Positions 1-8,443 of a DNA stretch of 64,000 nt are shown piece after piece. The DNA is from Actinomycetota bacterium (lineage in GTDB: Bacteria > Actinomycetota > Acidimicrobiia > Acidimicrobiales > Poriferisodalaceae), in the NCBI GenBank assembly GCA_014238065.1, contig JABABU010000027.1, positions 124,001-188,000 of the forward strand. Direction: 5' to 3'. The notes under the pieces are model-generated. The model was not told the origin of the DNA and did not search any database. It worked only from the letters and a program-made list of their open reading frames with translations. The stretch's first letter is position 1. The number at the start of each line of letters is the position of its first letter. Made by a program: the position numbers and the translations under genes.

Positions 1-531
1 ATCGTGCCAATGCTCCCCACCGGGGTCGATGCTTCTGCCGCCCACCTCACTTGGGATGACTCGCCCATGCAGCGCGGCGCGGGGACGTTCTTCGAGATCG
101 CGGGTGTACACAAGCGCTACCACGTGCCCTTGTGCCGAACGATCTATCTGGGAGAGCCGCCACAGCACTTCTTCGACGCAGAGACAGCGGTGGTTGCCTC
201 GATCGCGGCAGGTCTCGACGCGGCCCGACCTGGTAACACGTGCCAGGACATGTCCCGAGCGTTCTTGACCGAACTCCGGAGCCACGGCTTCGACAAGGAG
301 AGCAGAGCCGGCTACTCGATCGGTCTGAGCTACCCCCCCGACTGGGGCGAGCGGAACATCAGCATCAGAGAGGGCGATCACACCGAGTTCCGTCCAGGGA
401 TGACGATTCACTTCATGCCGGCCCTGTGGCAAGACGACTGGGGCTTGGAGATCACTGAGTCGATCCTGATCACTGGGAGTGGGGCCGAGCCGCTGTGCGA
501 CGTGCCACGCCAACTGTTCGTGAAGGACTGA
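1..531 (+). CDS. M24-family hydrolase, ectoine hydrolase (DoeA)-like, 3' part only
   Basis: This is the C-terminal ~176 residues of a pita-bread-fold M24 metallohydrolase; the frame is open at base 1, so the start lies outside the window. The stretch GYSIGLSYPPDWGER followed by WGLEITESILIT is very like ectoine hydrolase DoeA, which opens the ectoine ring to N-acetyl-diaminobutyrate in the cytoplasm. The Glu pair in EITES includes a metal ligand of the fold. The stop lies one base before the next ATG, so it is probably cotranscribed with the epimerase. Family assignment is firm. The ectoine substrate is inferred from resemblance only, since related M24 enzymes act on other amides or Xaa-Pro peptides and no doeB-like deacetylase is visible. 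Confidence 0.8.
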   Translation: MVPMLPTGVDASAAHLTWDDSPMQRGAGTFFEIAGVHKRYHVPLCRTIYLGEPPQHFFDAETAVVASIAAGLDAARPGNTCQDMSRAFLTELRSHGFDKESRAGYSIGLSYPPDWGERNISIREGDHTEFRPGMTIHFMPALWQDDWGLEITESILITGSGAEPLCDVPRQLFVKD

Positions 532-532
532 C

Positions 533-1516
533 ATGAGCGAAGAACGATTCCTGGTGACCGGTTCGATGGGATGCATCGGCGCATGGGTACTCCGCAATCT
601 GGTTCGCGACGGCATCGAAGTGCTTGCAACCGATCTGTCGACCGACCCGACAAGGCCATCGCAGGTGATGACCCCCGCCGAGCTTCGGTCGATCCGGTTC
701 GAACAACTCGACGTCACGGACCCCGACACTGTGCGCTCCGCGGTCGTCGAGAACGGCATCACACACGTCGTTCATCTTGCCGGTCTGCAAGTTCCGTTCT
801 GCAAGGCCAACCCCACGCTCGGTGCCCAGGTGAACGTGGTCGGCACCGTGAACATCTTCGAGGCAGTCCGTGCCGCACCGGAACAGGTTCGAGGCATGTC
901 GTACGCCAGCTCGCTCGCGGTGCTCGGGCCTGGCGAGATGTACGCCGACCTACCGATTCGCGACGACGTGCGACTCGCCCCAACGACGCTCTACGGTGCC
1001 TACAAGCAGGCGAACGAGCGCACCGCCAAAGTGTTCTGGGAAGACTGGGGTGTCGGCAGCATCGGTCTTCGTCCCTATGTCGTATACGGGGTCGGACGCG
1101 ATCAGGGTATGACCGCCGATACCGCCAAGGCGATTCTCGCAGCCGCGGCAGAGCGAACCTACGAGATTCGCTTCGGTGGCGAGGTCACGCTGCAGTACGC
1201 CGACGACGTCGCCAAGATGTTCATCGAGTCGGCTCGTGCCGAGCACGAAGGTGCTGCGGTGTGCAATCTGAGGAACACCGTGATCGCGGTCAACGACTTC
1301 GTGTCCAAGCTCGCTCAGCACGTTCCGCATCACCAGGTGACCTACGACTCCGAGAGTTCGCTGGCGTGGCCCGCTGACATCGACGACTCGGGGCTCCGCT
1401 CAATTCTCGGAACGCTTCCCCACACTTCACTCGATGACGCCATGGTCGAGGCGCTCGCGATGTATCGAGACTTGTTGAGAACCGGAAACATCGACCTGGC
1501 ACAGCTCGAGACCTGA
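533..1516 (+). CDS. NAD-dependent epimerase/dehydratase (extended SDR)
   Basis: A 327-residue extended short-chain dehydrogenase. The N-terminal Rossmann fold shows TGSMGCIG (GxxGxxG-type dinucleotide site), then LDVTD and HLAGLQ. The catalytic Tyr-Lys pair is in YGAYKQANE near residue 160. The family acts on nucleotide sugars or similar keto/hydroxy substrates using NAD(P). The ATG is one base after the stop of the DoeA-like gene, which argues for one transcript and a role in the same pathway, but the sequence does not give the substrate. Length and motifs are complete and nothing is truncated. Confidence 0.85.
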   Translation: MSEERFLVTGSMGCIGAWVLRNLVRDGIEVLATDLSTDPTRPSQVMTPAELRSIRFEQLDVTDPDTVRSAVVENGITHVVHLAGLQVPFCKANPTLGAQVNVVGTVNIFEAVRAAPEQVRGMSYASSLAVLGPGEMYADLPIRDDVRLAPTTLYGAYKQANERTAKVFWEDWGVGSIGLRPYVVYGVGRDQGMTADTAKAILAAAAERTYEIRFGGEVTLQYADDVAKMFIESARAEHEGAAVCNLRNTVIAVNDFVSKLAQHVPHHQVTYDSESSLAWPADIDDSGLRSILGTLPHTSLDDAMVEALAMYRDLLRTGNIDLAQLET

Positions 1517-1533
1517 CCCAGCCGAGAGCACGG

Positions 1534-2250
1534 TCAACTCGCGTTTGTGAGGCGAGCTCCACGCGGCCCGAGATCTGCTTTGTCGCCGGCAACTTGACCA
1601 GCGAGAAAGCCGGTGCCATTCGACAGGCTCGGCCGACGAGACGTCGTGCGCGGAAACGCCTCGCGCACCGCGTCGCTCACCTCCATCTCGCGGGAGGCGA
1701 GCACAGGCAGTACGTCCTCGCCGACCTCTTGTGTTGCTTCCGCGGCTGCAATGTCTCGAATGTCGCTGAGTCGCTTCGCAACCCTGGCGCCATAGCCGAT
1801 GAAGAACGCCGCGCGGAACGACTTGAGCCGCGATGGGTCGAGCCCTCCAACCCGTTCGGCTTGCATCATCTCACTGCCGGCCTGGACCAGAAGCGACGTG
1901 TACAGAAGTTCGACCGCCGCGAGATCGTGCTCGAAACCGAACACGGTCGATGTCGTTCTGCCTGACTCGTACACGGCGCGGCACGAGTTCGGTCGCGAGA
2001 TCTGCGACAACAACGTTGCCTTCTGACTCGCGTACGGCGAGTCGTGAACGATGCACAACGACCTTGCACTCGTGGAGTGCGCGTCACCCTCGAGTAGTGC
2101 CTGCTCGATGGAGTGCTTGCTCATGAGCCATTGGGCCTTGGCCGTGAACGCGTCGGCTTCTTCCGGGAATGAAGACGCCTCGGCCTTGGACAACAAGGCT
2201 CGTATACGTTCGAGAATCTTCTGATCGGTGCTCTCGGGGCGGGTTGTCAT
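1534..2250 (-). CDS. DUF2786 domain protein
   Basis: About 238 residues. The N-terminal segment KILERIRALLSKAEASSFPE followed by EADAFTAKAQWLMSKHSIE is the DUF2786 signature, a short helical domain of unknown function found in actinobacterial and phage proteins. The rest has no motif I recognise. I chose ATG 2250 because GGGAAG lies about 10 nt upstream; a GTG at 2280 would add ten residues. The gene converges with the epimerase and diverges from the PPOX gene across 318 nt (2251-2568) in which I see no gene. Confidence 0.75.
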   Translation of the reverse strand: MTTRPESTDQKILERIRALLSKAEASSFPEEADAFTAKAQWLMSKHSIEQALLEGDAHSTSARSLCIVHDSPYASQKATLLSQISRPNSCRAVYESGRTTSTVFGFEHDLAAVELLYTSLLVQAGSEMMQAERVGGLDPSRLKSFRAAFFIGYGARVAKRLSDIRDIAAAEATQEVGEDVLPVLASREMEVSDAVREAFPRTTSRRPSLSNGTGFLAGQVAGDKADLGPRGARLTNAS

Positions 2251-2568
2251 GACGGCCATGCTTCCCGAAAGGTGGGACACAGAACGAGTGACCGCACCCT
2301 AACGAGACGCGGGCCGAAATCCAGGAGGCAGAGCAAGGCCCATCGTGGGGAGCGACGACAGACACCGGAGTTCCGCATCGATGTCTTCCGCTTTCTCGCA
2401 GACCTCAGATAAGCGAAGCAACGGCGCTTCGAACCTCCTCAGTCACACGTCGTCGACGAGACCTTCGATCACATACCACCCGTCGACGGCTGTCGTGTTG
2501 GTGGCTTCGAGGTTTCCCATCGTCCGCGTGCACCGCCAGGACGAGCACCGCAGAACTACGGTTGAGCC

Positions 2569-3234
2569 ATGACGTCGACAACTTCTGACTTGGGATTTCG
2601 AGACACGATCAACTCGCTCGCCGAACTCACCGAGCACTACCGCCGACCTTCGAAGCTGGTCCAGAGCAAGGCGACTCCGGTCATCGACGAGGGGTGTCGC
2701 GACTTCATCGCCTCATCGACCTTCGTCCTTGTCGGGACCGCCTCGGCCGAGGGATACCAGGACGTGTCACCGAAGGGTGGCCCGGCCGGGTTCGTGAAAG
2801 TGCTGGACGAGAAACGCCTCGTCATCCCCGACATGAACGGCAACAACCGCCTCGACTCTCTCCGCAACATCGTCGAGAACCCGAGGGTCGGTCTCCTCTT
2901 CCTCATTCCTGGACTGGGTGAGACGTTGCGGATCAACGGCGGCGCGTACATCACCACCGATCCGGACGTGCTCGACGTATTCGCAGACGAGCTCCGTCGG
3001 CCGAAGACGGCGATCGGCGTGACAGTCGATGAGGGCTACATCCACTGCGCGAAGGCGTTCAGACGGGGTGGTATGTGGACGCCAGACGAGTGGCCGGCCA
3101 CGACACAACGCCCGTCAGTGGGGAAGATTCTCATCGATCACGCCGGCTACCAGACCGACATGTCGGGCCAGGAGTTCGAGGACTTCCTCGAGGCCAGCTA
3201 CGTCGAAGATCTTGCCGCGGACACGCCAGAGTGA
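2569..3234 (+). CDS. PPOX-class flavin-dependent protein (MSMEG_1061-type)
   Basis: A 221-residue split-barrel flavoprotein of the pyridoxamine-5'-phosphate-oxidase superfamily. Visible family features are FVLVGTASAEG, DVSPKGGPAGFV, the phosphate-binding-type stretch MNGNNRLDSLRNI, and GLLFLIPG. Members bind FMN or F420 and reduce or oxidise small molecules; this subgroup is widespread in actinobacteria and mostly uncharacterised. The stop overlaps the GTG of the next gene (GTGA at 3231-3234), so translation is probably coupled in a PPOX - SCO6745-like - thioesterase operon. The Shine-Dalgarno sequence is weak. Confidence 0.85.
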   Translation: MTSTTSDLGFRDTINSLAELTEHYRRPSKLVQSKATPVIDEGCRDFIASSTFVLVGTASAEGYQDVSPKGGPAGFVKVLDEKRLVIPDMNGNNRLDSLRNIVENPRVGLLFLIPGLGETLRINGGAYITTDPDVLDVFADELRRPKTAIGVTVDEGYIHCAKAFRRGGMWTPDEWPATTQRPSVGKILIDHAGYQTDMSGQEFEDFLEASYVEDLAADTPE

Positions 3235-4094
3235 ACCCGAACGAAGCAGTCGGTCCGCGGCGTGTGTCGCGGTTGGTCGAGCCCTTCCACGCCATGACCT
3301 ACTACACGCCGGAGATTCTGAGAATGCGTGACTACGGGTTCAAAGGATGGTGGCACGCGTACTTCGCGTATCGGTCGTCGGCCATGGGAGCCGTGAGCGC
3401 CGGCACCGTCGCGGCGGCGTTCTTCAACTTCGCGCCACGGATGGTCGAGCGAGCAGTGCCGAATGTCTGGGACATCATGCCGCCACATGAGGTTGCAGAG
3501 ATCAGGATGGGACTCGTCGATGAAGCTCTCCGCCGGTCATTCGGGGATCTCATAGCTTCGCCCGATGTCGTGGCAGCCGCCGAGTTGGCACGCCGAGCCA
3601 TTGACGGATGCAACGGGGCTGCCCGGCCTGTGTTCGGCGCGTACACAGGCGTCGCCTGGCCCGAAGAGCCCCACCTCGCGCTGTGGCACGCGTGCACACT
3701 GTTCCGCGAGTTGCGGGGCGACAGCCATCACATCGCACTCGCCGCCGCAGGCATCGACGGCGTCGAGTGCCACGTGCTGATGGCAGCCAATGGCCATGGC
3801 AACCGGGACACGATCCTGGGTATCAGAGGGTGGAACGAGGCCGAATGGGCATCGGCTTCGCACCGCTTGACCACCCGCGGGTGGCTGACGGCCGGCGGGC
3901 AGCTCACCGAGCACGGACGCGAGCAACGCGTCGGTGTCGAGCGACACACCGACGAGCTCTCCAACGAGCCGTGTGACCGACTTGGCGCGGAAGGCGTCGA
4001 TCGGTTCGAGTCGTTGATGGCACCCCTGGTCGATCACCTGGTCTCAACCGGAGAGATCTCCCTCGGCTGGCCGCCGCCGAGCGTCTCCAAGTGA
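3231..4094 (+). CDS. SCO6745-family protein
   Basis: A 287-residue protein beginning at GTG 3231, inside the stop of the previous gene. It starts with a helical part (LVEPFHAMTYYTPEI), then a central segment resembling the actinobacterial SCO6745/SalK-like family (GYKGWW-type FKGWWHAYFAYRSS), and a C-terminal winged-helix-like region (SASHRLTTRGWLTAGGQLTE). Biochemical function of this family is not established. Translational coupling on both sides (GTGA at the start, GTGA at the end) ties it to the PPOX and TesB genes. I see no signal peptide or membrane segment. Confidence 0.75.
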   Translation: MNPNEAVGPRRVSRLVEPFHAMTYYTPEILRMRDYGFKGWWHAYFAYRSSAMGAVSAGTVAAAFFNFAPRMVERAVPNVWDIMPPHEVAEIRMGLVDEALRRSFGDLIASPDVVAAAELARRAIDGCNGAARPVFGAYTGVAWPEEPHLALWHACTLFRELRGDSHHIALAAAGIDGVECHVLMAANGHGNRDTILGIRGWNEAEWASASHRLTTRGWLTAGGQLTEHGREQRVGVERHTDELSNEPCDRLGAEGVDRFESLMAPLVDHLVSTGEISLGWPPPSVSK

Positions 4095-4951
4095 CCAACG
4101 ACCAAGCCATGGCCGATTCCTTCGTCGAGCTATTGGCCCTTGATCGAGCGGGAGATGACACTTACATCGGGCCACCGGCGCCTGAGCTCGACGGCCGAAT
4201 GTTCGGCGGCCAGCTACTTGCACAAGGTCTCGCCGCGTGCGCGATGTCGACTGCCGATGATCGCATCGTGCACTCGATCCACGGTTACTTCCTGAGTTCG
4301 GGAACAGTCGACGATGCCGTGACGATCTCAGTTGAGCGCGTTCGCGACGGCCGTTCGTTCAGCAATCGATCGGTGTCGATCGTGCAGAACGAACGGGAGC
4401 TATTCCGCGGTCTGGTCTCGCTGCACGTTCCTGAACCGGGGTTGCGGTACTCGCCAGTTGGCATGCCAGAGGTCGCTCCTCCCGAAGAGGTCTCGATGAC
4501 CTATGCCGACTTCTGCAAGCTGAACAACCCCGACGACCATTGGTTCGGCGTGGTCCGGCCGATCGACATTCGCTACGTCAATGCACCGCTCGACGGCGAG
4601 GGTGTTCCGGTGACCGAGTCCCAGAAGACGTGGATGCGGATCCCTCCCCGACTCCCCGACTCCCCGTTGCTCCACACCGCCGGTCTCGCCTACCTGTCAG
4701 ACGCAACGCTCATCGATCATGCGCTGCTCCCTCACGGGTTTCGCTGGCAGGACGATCGGCTCACGGGCGCGAGCCTCGATCACACGATGTACTTCCACGA
4801 GCCGATGCCCGCCGACCAGTGGATGCTGTACGACCAGTTCATCGAGTTCACCGGCGGAGCCCGTGCCGTGGCCCACGGGACCCTGTATTCGGCCACTGGC
4901 GACATCGTGGCGACATGCCTCCAAGAAGGCCTCATACGCTGGGATGCCTGA
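4091..4951 (+). CDS. tesB: Acyl-CoA thioesterase II (TesB-like)
   Basis: A 286-residue double-hotdog thioesterase that hydrolyses acyl-CoA to free acid and CoA in the cytoplasm. The first hotdog shows RMFGGQLLAQGLAA and HSIHGYFL; the second has LIDHALLPHGFRW, ASLDHTMYFHEP and the closing GARAVAHGTLYS. Length matches the TesB family. It starts at GTG 4091 within the stop of the upstream gene. It ends 13 nt before the convergent stop of the luciferase-like gene. In this context it may release acyl groups from CoA during catabolism; the chain length preference cannot be read from the sequence. Confidence 0.88.
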   Translation: MTNDQAMADSFVELLALDRAGDDTYIGPPAPELDGRMFGGQLLAQGLAACAMSTADDRIVHSIHGYFLSSGTVDDAVTISVERVRDGRSFSNRSVSIVQNERELFRGLVSLHVPEPGLRYSPVGMPEVAPPEEVSMTYADFCKLNNPDDHWFGVVRPIDIRYVNAPLDGEGVPVTESQKTWMRIPPRLPDSPLLHTAGLAYLSDATLIDHALLPHGFRWQDDRLTGASLDHTMYFHEPMPADQWMLYDQFIEFTGGARAVAHGTLYSATGDIVATCLQEGLIRWDA

Positions 4952-4964
4952 CCTTCAGGAGCTC

Positions 4965-6035
4965 TCACCAGCTCTTCAGCTCGGGGAGGACCTCTGTGGC
5001 GAACAGATGCATGCTGGCCTCGGCGTCTTCATAGGCAATCCCACCGAACCGGAAGCAGGTGGCGAGTTCGAAGTCGCCAAGGATCTCTTTGCGTGCGCTG
5101 AAACGTTCGAGCACCTGGTCGGGTGTGCCGTATGCGTTGGCGGCCTGAAATCCGGTGACGTAGCCCTCGAAGCCGACCTTCTTCAGCACCTCGGCCTGGC
5201 GGCCATAGCCCTGGTAGCCCTCGATGTCTGCGAAGTGGTCGCTCATCAACTCGTAGTGCTGGAGCAGAGTCGACAGATATCGGGCCAGGTGTTCCTCTGC
5301 GACTTCCTTTGCGTGGTCGGCGTCGTGATGGATGAAGGTGAAGTCGGCGGTCAGCGGCGGAGGCGCCGGTGTGCTGTGGAGTTCGAGGAAGAGCTCACGG
5401 TGCCGCTCAATCGACTCCATGCGTCGCTCCCAGTTCGTTTCCGCGAACATGATCATCCTGCCGCCGATGCGCGCACAGGACTCGACCGAGTCCGATGAGT
5501 TCGCGACCGCGTAGATCCTTCCGGCGAAGGAGGTTTCCGGTCGAGGCCTCACCTCGATGCGGCTCTGCGGGTAGAACGGACCTTCACCCTCGACGAATCC
5601 GGTTTCGAGTCCGTCGACCACCATCTGGGCTGCCTCGTCGAATCGACCTCGTGACTCATCCATCTCGATGTTGGTGAACGGCGCGTATTCGCGACGTGAC
5701 AGGCCTCGTCCGAACCCGAGCCTGACCCGACCACCGGAGAAATGATCGAGCATCGACACCTTCTCGACCACCCGCAGGGGATCGTTCCACGGCAGGATGA
5801 CCGCGGCCGTGCCCAAACCAATCGTGCTCGTGCAACCAGCGAGGTAACTCAGGAACTGGAGGTTGTCGGGGCAGAACGAGTAATCGAAATAGTGGTGTTC
5901 TGTTGGCCAGACGGCATCGAACCCGAGATCTTCGGCCTGTCGGGCGAGCGAAAGCTCCTCCTCGTAGACCTTGCCGTCGGTCATCGAGTCGTCCCAACCG
6001 CCGGACGAAAAGATCAGCTGCAAGCCGGCTTCCAT
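4965..6035 (-). CDS. LLM-class flavin-dependent oxidoreductase
   Basis: A 356-residue bacterial-luciferase-like TIM barrel. The N terminus MEAGLQLIFSSGGW is followed by WPTEHHYFDY, IGLGTAAVILPWNDP, and LDHFSGGRVRLGFGRG, all standard for the family, which oxygenates or reduces substrates with FMNH2 or F420H2. The open frame runs 202 codons further upstream, but GGAGGTG sits 3 nt before ATG 6035 and homology begins there, so the longer reading is rejected. It is a single-gene unit, divergent from the PASTA lipoprotein. Substrate unknown. Confidence 0.88.
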   Translation of the reverse strand: MEAGLQLIFSSGGWDDSMTDGKVYEEELSLARQAEDLGFDAVWPTEHHYFDYSFCPDNLQFLSYLAGCTSTIGLGTAAVILPWNDPLRVVEKVSMLDHFSGGRVRLGFGRGLSRREYAPFTNIEMDESRGRFDEAAQMVVDGLETGFVEGEGPFYPQSRIEVRPRPETSFAGRIYAVANSSDSVESCARIGGRMIMFAETNWERRMESIERHRELFLELHSTPAPPPLTADFTFIHHDADHAKEVAEEHLARYLSTLLQHYELMSDHFADIEGYQGYGRQAEVLKKVGFEGYVTGFQAANAYGTPDQVLERFSARKEILGDFELATCFRFGGIAYEDAEASMHLFATEVLPELKSW

Positions 6036-6150
6036 GAGCACCTCCAAAACGTCGTTGGTCGACCCTATGGCTCCGGATGGCGCGACAGCGAGCTGAGGCT
6101 GTTCTCGATTGACGATCAATCGGAGCTGTCGCCATGCCGAGGACAGAAGT

Positions 6151-7194
6151 ATGGATGCTCGAACGGGCCACGGAATCGGAATGCTCGCATGTCTTCTCGC
6201 CATTGCCGGCTGCACGTCGAACGCCGAAGGAGGCGTCGTCGGGCGCGCCGACGACGTCGTAGCGCAACCCTCCCCCACCGCGTCGGCAGACCCGATAGCC
6301 ACAAGCTCGACAACCACAAGCTCAACAACCACGTCGACGAGCTCAGCGCCGATCGCGACAACAGCCCCGGCATCGGCATCGATCCTCGACACACAGATTC
6401 TGGTTCCCGACGTGGTCGGGTTCACCCAGGCCGAGGCCGTCGAGACGTTGGCGGCGCTGAACCTGGACTCGCCGGTCGTTGTCGAACGGGAGTCGTTCAA
6501 AGAACCGGGTCTGGTCATCCGCCAGCACCCTGCGCCAGGAGTCGTTGCCCGCTTTCCGGTCGAGCTGGTGGTGGCCGTGTCCGTTGCCGACGTCCCTGAC
6601 TTTGCAGGATCGGCAGCTTCCGAGGCGCGCAGATGGGCCAACGACAGAGAGATCGCAAACAGTTACAGCACCCTGTTGACGCTCGACTTTCCCGACGGAT
6701 CTGTCATCTCTCAGACACCCGCTGCGGGCGAGGCAGCCCAACGAGAGCTCGCACTCGTGGTGGCGCAGGCTCCCGCGACCATGATGCTGGCCGACCTTGC
6801 GGCTGAGGCCAGCGACGACTACGGATCGTCTGCAATTCGGCTTGCCGGTGTCGAACATCCTGCGACGCCGTACTTCGACCTCGGGACCAACTTCGTGTCG
6901 AACGAGACCGGCTTCGTCACGTTCGACATCGAGACGGGTTGGGTGCGGTTGCTCATGACACTTGGTATCGACGACACCAACAGCGCCGAGTCGACGGTGC
7001 AGATCGACGTGTTCATCGACGGTGTTCTCCTCCACACGGAAATCCTCGTCATCGGGACAGCAGTCTCACTCGACTTCGACATTGCAGGAGCATCGCGCCT
7101 CCACATCTCCGCCACCGCTCTGGCTGGCGGAAACGACATCGACGTGGGACTCATAGACACCCTGCTGGTCGGTGATCAACCGGCTGCGCCGTAG
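6151..7194 (+). CDS. Lipoprotein with two PASTA domains and an NPCBM-like C-terminal domain
   Basis: A 347-residue predicted lipoprotein. The signal sequence MLACLLAIAGC ends in a lipobox; a Ser/Thr/Ala-rich linker (about residues 38-85) spans the wall. Two PASTA-like repeats follow: VPDVVGFTQAEAVETL...GVVARFPVELVVAV, and VPDFAGSAASEARRWA...PAAGEAAQRELALVV. PASTA modules bind peptidoglycan or muropeptides, usually on Ser/Thr kinases or PBPs. The C-terminal ~120 residues resemble the galactose-binding-like NPCBM fold (LRLLMTLGIDD-type stretch WVRLLMTLGIDD, then VQIDVFIDGVLLHT). ATG 6151 has GAGGAC upstream. There is no kinase or transpeptidase domain, so it is probably a cell-wall-binding surface protein. 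Confidence 0.72.
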   Translation: MDARTGHGIGMLACLLAIAGCTSNAEGGVVGRADDVVAQPSPTASADPIATSSTTTSSTTTSTSSAPIATTAPASASILDTQILVPDVVGFTQAEAVETLAALNLDSPVVVERESFKEPGLVIRQHPAPGVVARFPVELVVAVSVADVPDFAGSAASEARRWANDREIANSYSTLLTLDFPDGSVISQTPAAGEAAQRELALVVAQAPATMMLADLAAEASDDYGSSAIRLAGVEHPATPYFDLGTNFVSNETGFVTFDIETGWVRLLMTLGIDDTNSAESTVQIDVFIDGVLLHTEILVIGTAVSLDFDIAGASRLHISATALAGGNDIDVGLIDTLLVGDQPAAP

Positions 7195-7225
7195 ATCGCC
7201 GAAGCTCGACCGGCGAGTAACTTCG

Positions 7226-7594
7226 ATGTACACCATGAATCGCGCTGCGTACATCGAAGGACTCAACGTCGACGGGATGATGCCCGCCGACATCGAGGTC
7301 TTCATCAAGATGCTGCCGAAGCGAATGCCGATGGGAGTCAAGGACGAACAGGTCGACCTATTGACCTCGAGTCGCCGACGGATCGTCGACATTGCTGTCA
7401 GCGTCGGTGTGCCGGACGTATCGGATCTCGCGGCCAGCGACGTCGAATCGGTCGTGGAGGCCATCATCGGTCAGATGAGCCAGCTGAAGCGCCGCCACTG
7501 GAAGTCGACGAAGGCCGGCGACCGTCTCATCGACACCATGCGTGAGTCGGTTGGCCAGATCTCTGCCGATCTCCACGAACTCGCCGGCCACTGA
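7226..7594 (+). CDS. Hypothetical protein
   Basis: A 122-residue soluble, mostly helical protein that I do not recognise. It reads MYTMNRAAYIEGLNVDGMMP, later SSRRRIVDIAVSVGVPDVSD and a basic stretch QLKRRHWKSTKAGDRLID. ATG 7226 is chosen because GGCGAG lies 8 nt upstream; an ATG at 7172 would overlap the lipoprotein gene by 23 nt. It lies 31 nt after that gene and may share its transcript. No signal peptide, membrane segment or cysteines are present. Confidence 0.55.
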   Translation: MYTMNRAAYIEGLNVDGMMPADIEVFIKMLPKRMPMGVKDEQVDLLTSSRRRIVDIAVSVGVPDVSDLAASDVESVVEAIIGQMSQLKRRHWKSTKAGDRLIDTMRESVGQISADLHELAGH

Positions 7595-7652
7595 TCGCTT
7601 CAGTCCCTCGGTCGATCGGCGCGACGGCGTTGTCGACTGCTCCTGCGTGTGG

Positions 7653-7763
7653 CTATTCCAGCGACAAATTCTCGGACCGACGAACGAGTTCATGACATTC
7701 TGGGCAGAGGCCTCTCTGACCGAGAGGGACGCAACTCAGCAGCAGACTCGTCGTCTCGGTCAC
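7653..7763 (-). CDS. Candidate 36-residue CxxCH mini-protein
   Basis: A short frame opens at GTG 7763 and ends at TAG 7653. It is preceded by AAGAGGG with about 8 nt spacing, a convincing ribosome site. The predicted peptide begins VTETTSLLLSC and contains GLCPECHELVRRSENLSLE, where Cys-x-x-Cys-His suggests a single zinc knuckle. It lies antisense in the 222-nt gap between two plus-strand genes. A small hairpin (CCTCTC 7711-7716 / GAGAGG 7722-7727) falls inside it and may instead be the terminator of the upstream gene. This could be a chance ORF. Confidence 0.3.
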   Translation of the reverse strand: MTETTSLLLSCVPLGQRGLCPECHELVRRSENLSLE

Positions 7764-7816
7764 AGACCCAACCCTCTTGGTGACATAGTCGTTGAGTCGT
7801 TCACGAGGAGGCACTG

Positions 7817-8230
7817 ATGCAAGCTGCAGAGATCGAGGAGTTTTTGCGCCGCAGACCCCGTCTGGGAAACCTGGTCACCCTGAGGAAGGACGGGAGTCCG
7901 ACGGCTGCGCCCCTGTGGTTCGAATGGGACGGCTCAGCAGTGCGACTCTTCACCGAGAGCACGTCGACGAAGTTGACGCGAATCGCCAACGACCCGAGGG
8001 CGAGCTTCATTGTTGCCAACGATGTCGGCGAACCGGAGGCGTGGGTCGCCTTCGACGGACCAGCGACAGTGAGCAATGCAGGAGGATTCGAACTCGCCGA
8101 GAGACTGGCGTCGAGATACTGGGACCTCAACGATCCTGGACCGGCAAAAACGCTGGCCGAGTGGCGTCAGGCAGCCGAGCACCTCCGTCTGGTCTCGATC
8201 GAGCCCACGAAGATTCGGTCCTTCCCCTAG
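7817..8230 (+). CDS. PPOX-class F420/FMN-dependent enzyme
   Basis: A 137-residue split-barrel flavoprotein. It starts at ATG 7817 with GAGGAG 6 nt upstream. Family features are LGNLVTLRKDGSPTAAPLWF, FTESTSTKLTRIANDPRASF, and AWVAFDGPATV, the usual single-domain PPOX layout used by actinobacterial F420-dependent reductases and related haem- or biliverdin-binding proteins. The gene stands alone and is followed by a perfect 14-bp palindrome. Cofactor choice (F420 or FMN) is inferred from the family, not seen. Confidence 0.85.
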   Translation: MQAAEIEEFLRRRPRLGNLVTLRKDGSPTAAPLWFEWDGSAVRLFTESTSTKLTRIANDPRASFIVANDVGEPEAWVAFDGPATVSNAGGFELAERLASRYWDLNDPGPAKTLAEWRQAAEHLRLVSIEPTKIRSFP

Positions 8231-8234
8231 CCAT

Positions 8235-8248
8235 CCCGAGATCTCGGG
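8235..8248. repeat. Perfect 14-bp palindrome after PPOX gene
   Basis: CCCGAGATCTCGGG reads identically on both strands and begins 4 nt after the PPOX stop. It could be part of a factor-independent stop signal or a protein-binding site. There is no T-run after it. The rest of the gap to 8443 holds nothing else I can support. Confidence 0.35.
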
Positions 8249-8443
8249 CTCGACCCACGACCATGACGCCGCCGATCTCGAGGTCATGCTGAGAGAAATC
8301 TCGGTTCACCCAGCACCGGCGCCTTCAACCGAAGAAGCTTTTCAGCAGCGCTGACCTGCGCTCGCTGAGGTGATCGTCATCGTCGCTCACTCGACGAGGG
8401 CGGCGAACAGTTCGGTGAACTGAGCGTTGGGCATACTGGCCCG

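Noticed and set aside
6036-6641. 202-codon upstream extension of the minus-strand luciferase-like gene
   Set aside because: It overlaps the signal peptide and linker of the PASTA lipoprotein in antisense; homology starts at 6035 with a strong GGAGGTG.
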